From: Streptomyces achromogenes
GTDB lineage: Bacteria > Actinomycetota > Actinomycetes > Streptomycetales > Streptomycetaceae
Assembly: GCF_030816715.1 (NCBI RefSeq)
Contig: NZ_JAUSYH010000001.1
Span: 6,448,001-6,512,000 of the forward strand
DNA: 64,000 nt
Direction: 5' to 3'
Part shown: positions 62,701-64,000 of the stretch, in pieces
Position numbering within the stretch: position 1 is the first letter of the stretch
How the letters are laid out: each line of letters opens with the position of its first letter
The notes under the pieces: generated by a model
Told to the model about the DNA's origin: nothing
Seen by the model: the letters and a program-made list of their open reading frames with translations, nothing else
The model's database searches: none
Position numbers and translations under genes: made by a program

Positions 62701-64000
62701 TCATGCGGACTGTCCTCCGGGCTCGGCGGAGTTGCCGCTCGCCTCCTTGATCACGAGAGGCCGCAGCTCCCAGGCGTCGACCGCGTAGCCGAGGCGCTCG
62801 TCGGGCGCGCTGCGTGCCTGTAGCCGCCACGGGCCGTCCCCGGTCGGGTAGAAGCGCAGAGTGAGGACCTGGCCGGTGGAGGTCAGGAAGACTTCGGCGA
62901 TGGAGTGGTCGACGACGACGCGCAGGTCGACGGGTCGGTCGGCTGCGCAGGGCATCCGGTAGGAGCCGCCGCGGGCCCGGGGGTCCAGTGAGGCGTGGTC
63001 GCGGTCGACGACCAGTTCGCCTGTGTCGGCATCGAGGCGGATGTCGAGGTACTCGGAGCCGTCCGGGGTGGTGAGCAGCCGCAGACCGGCGTTTCCGGTC
63101 GGATCCAGACGGGCCGTCAGATCGAAGGCTCGGCCCACGCTGCCGAGGTCCACCGGGCCATCTGTCACGCCCTCGGTGTGGACGGCGTGCTCACCGCGCA
63201 GGTCGAGCAGTTCGGCGGCGGGTTGCTGGCGCAGCGTTTCGTCGCCGCCGACCGAGATCTCGCGAGGCAGGGTCAGCACGCCGGCCCATCCGTCCGTGAC
63301 CGCCCAGGCTTCCTCCCGGGCTTCCACGGACCAGCCCCACAGCAGCCATCTGCCGCCGGGTGCACGCAGCAGGGCGGGTGCATAGCAGTCAGGGCCGTGG
63401 TCCACGAGGACTGGCGCGCCGGCCTCGAAGACGTTGCCGTGTTCCTCGCCGACCAGAGCCGTGACGCACCGTGGGCTGTCGTCGTCGTTCCAGGCGCTGA
63501 AGATAAGAGCACCGGGCCGTCCGGACTGCGCCGGGAGGTACTGGGGACACTCCCAGCCCTCGCCGGTGTGCAGGTCGGTGCCGCCGACCGGCTCCTGCTC
63601 GCGGGCGTCGAAGGGACCCAGGTAGGTCCAGGTCTCCAGGTCGGGCGACTCGTAGAGCAGGGCCGCGCCACGGCCGTCCGCGAGGGCGGCGCCGACCAGC
63701 ATCCGCCAGCCGTCGCCGTCCTGCCAGACGTACGGGTCGCGGTACATGGTGCAGCTCTCGGGCCAAGCGGGGACGACCAGTTCGCCGCGCGGGCGGAAGG
63801 TCAGGCCGCCGTCATGGGAGGTGGCGTGGGTGACCGGCTGGTGCTGGGGGGAGCGGTCCTCGCGGTGCGCGGAGTAGAAGGCGACCAACCGGTCGCCATC
63901 GGAGACGGCGTTACCGGAGAAACAGCCGTCGGCGTCCACGCCACCCGGGGTCGGGGACAGGGCGATCGGCAGCGGCTCCCAGGTCAGCAGGTCGGGGCTG
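62701..64000 (-). CDS. GH32 family fructosidase (levanase/sucrase type), 5' end outside the window
   Basis: The open frame continues past the right edge; 433 codons are visible. Conserved motifs: SPDLLTWEPLP, DADGCFSGNAV, YRDPYVW (RDP, transition-state Asp), WECPQYLPA (ECP, acid/base Glu) and a C-terminal beta-sandwich (LRVVVDHSIAEVFLTSTGQVLTLR). The nucleophile motif NDPNG lies beyond the window. It hydrolyses beta-fructosides. First visible gene of the uptake operon. Confidence 0.9.
   Translation of the reverse strand, partial: SPDLLTWEPLPIALSPTPGGVDADGCFSGNAVSDGDRLVAFYSAHREDRSPQHQPVTHATSHDGGLTFRPRGELVVPAWPESCTMYRDPYVWQDGDGWRMLVGAALADGRGAALLYESPDLETWTYLGPFDAREQEPVGGTDLHTGEGWECPQYLPAQSGRPGALIFSAWNDDDSPRCVTALVGEEHGNVFEAGAPVLVDHGPDCYAPALLRAPGGRWLLWGWSVEAREEAWAVTDGWAGVLTLPREISVGGDETLRQQPAAELLDLRGEHAVHTEGVTDGPVDLGSVGRAFDLTARLDPTGNAGLRLLTTPDGSEYLDIRLDADTGELVVDRDHASLDPRARGGSYRMPCAADRPVDLRVVVDHSIAEVFLTSTGQVLTLRFYPTGDGPWRLQARSAPDERLGYAVDAWELRPLVIKEASGNSAEPGGQSA

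Overview
The window is high-GC actinobacterial DNA, almost certainly from a Streptomyces chromosome. The base composition, frequent GTG starts, ATGA/GTGA overlaps and marker genes (cutRS, sepH, parC, a DasR-type dre box at ptsH, and DUF3710, DUF3159, DUF3093, DUF4193 and DUF5998 genes) all fit. Gene order recalls the S. coelicolor core region between parC and the red cluster. From 27.5 to 45.6 kb it also recalls the M. tuberculosis suhB-dut-ceoBC-Rv2689c block. Both comparisons are from memory, not a search.

Core part (1-45.6 kb). It opens with a DcuS/CitA-type sensor kinase and its cut-off response regulator. An iron-box-controlled sucrase/ferredoxin-like gene, a citrate synthase with a DNA-binding-like N terminus, a CobW-type GTPase and topoisomerase IV subunit A (parC) follow. 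Next come a pair of M16 peptidases, a c-di-AMP (ydaO-yuaA) riboswitch in front of an M23 hydrolase, a GntR regulator, ptsH with a dre box, a GNAT/acyl-CoA-synthetase protein acetyltransferase, tdk, a sulfurtransferase and sepH. Then an FAD sugar-lactone oxidase, an MFS transporter, ferrochelatase, an inositol-monophosphatase-family gene and cutRS. The last part holds the conserved DUF block with dut, interrupted by kdpDE, then two TrkA-domain proteins, a previously overlooked 31-codon membrane ORF, a KimA-like APC permease and a TrmA/RumA-type RNA methyltransferase. Several of these genes concern potassium.

Accessory part (45.6-56.5 kb). The last 19 codons of the methyltransferase gene recur at 56473-56529 at 44/57 identity with the reading frame kept. 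This is the usual signature of an element integrated into the 3' end of a gene. The roughly 10.9 kb between holds a partner-switching module: SpoIIE-type phosphatase, Cys-containing sensor-like protein, RsbW-like ATPase, STAS antagonist, MEDS/ATPase protein and a SigB/SigF-family sigma factor. Three promoter-like sites (two GNNT-N14-GGGTAT, one GNNT-N14-GGGTAA) precede its genes. A small unknown gene follows, then an ABC transporter overlapping its permease and a fusion of a squalene/phytoene-synthase-like domain to a cis-prenyltransferase (undecaprenyl-diphosphate-synthase fold). No integrase was recognised. This module is the most interesting candidate for an undescribed system.

Right end (56.7-64 kb, minus strand). 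This is a fructan/sucrose-type uptake and hydrolysis locus: GH32 (cut off by the window), a lipoprotein binding protein, two permeases, the C-terminal stub of a LacI-family repressor, and a GH3 beta-glucosidase.
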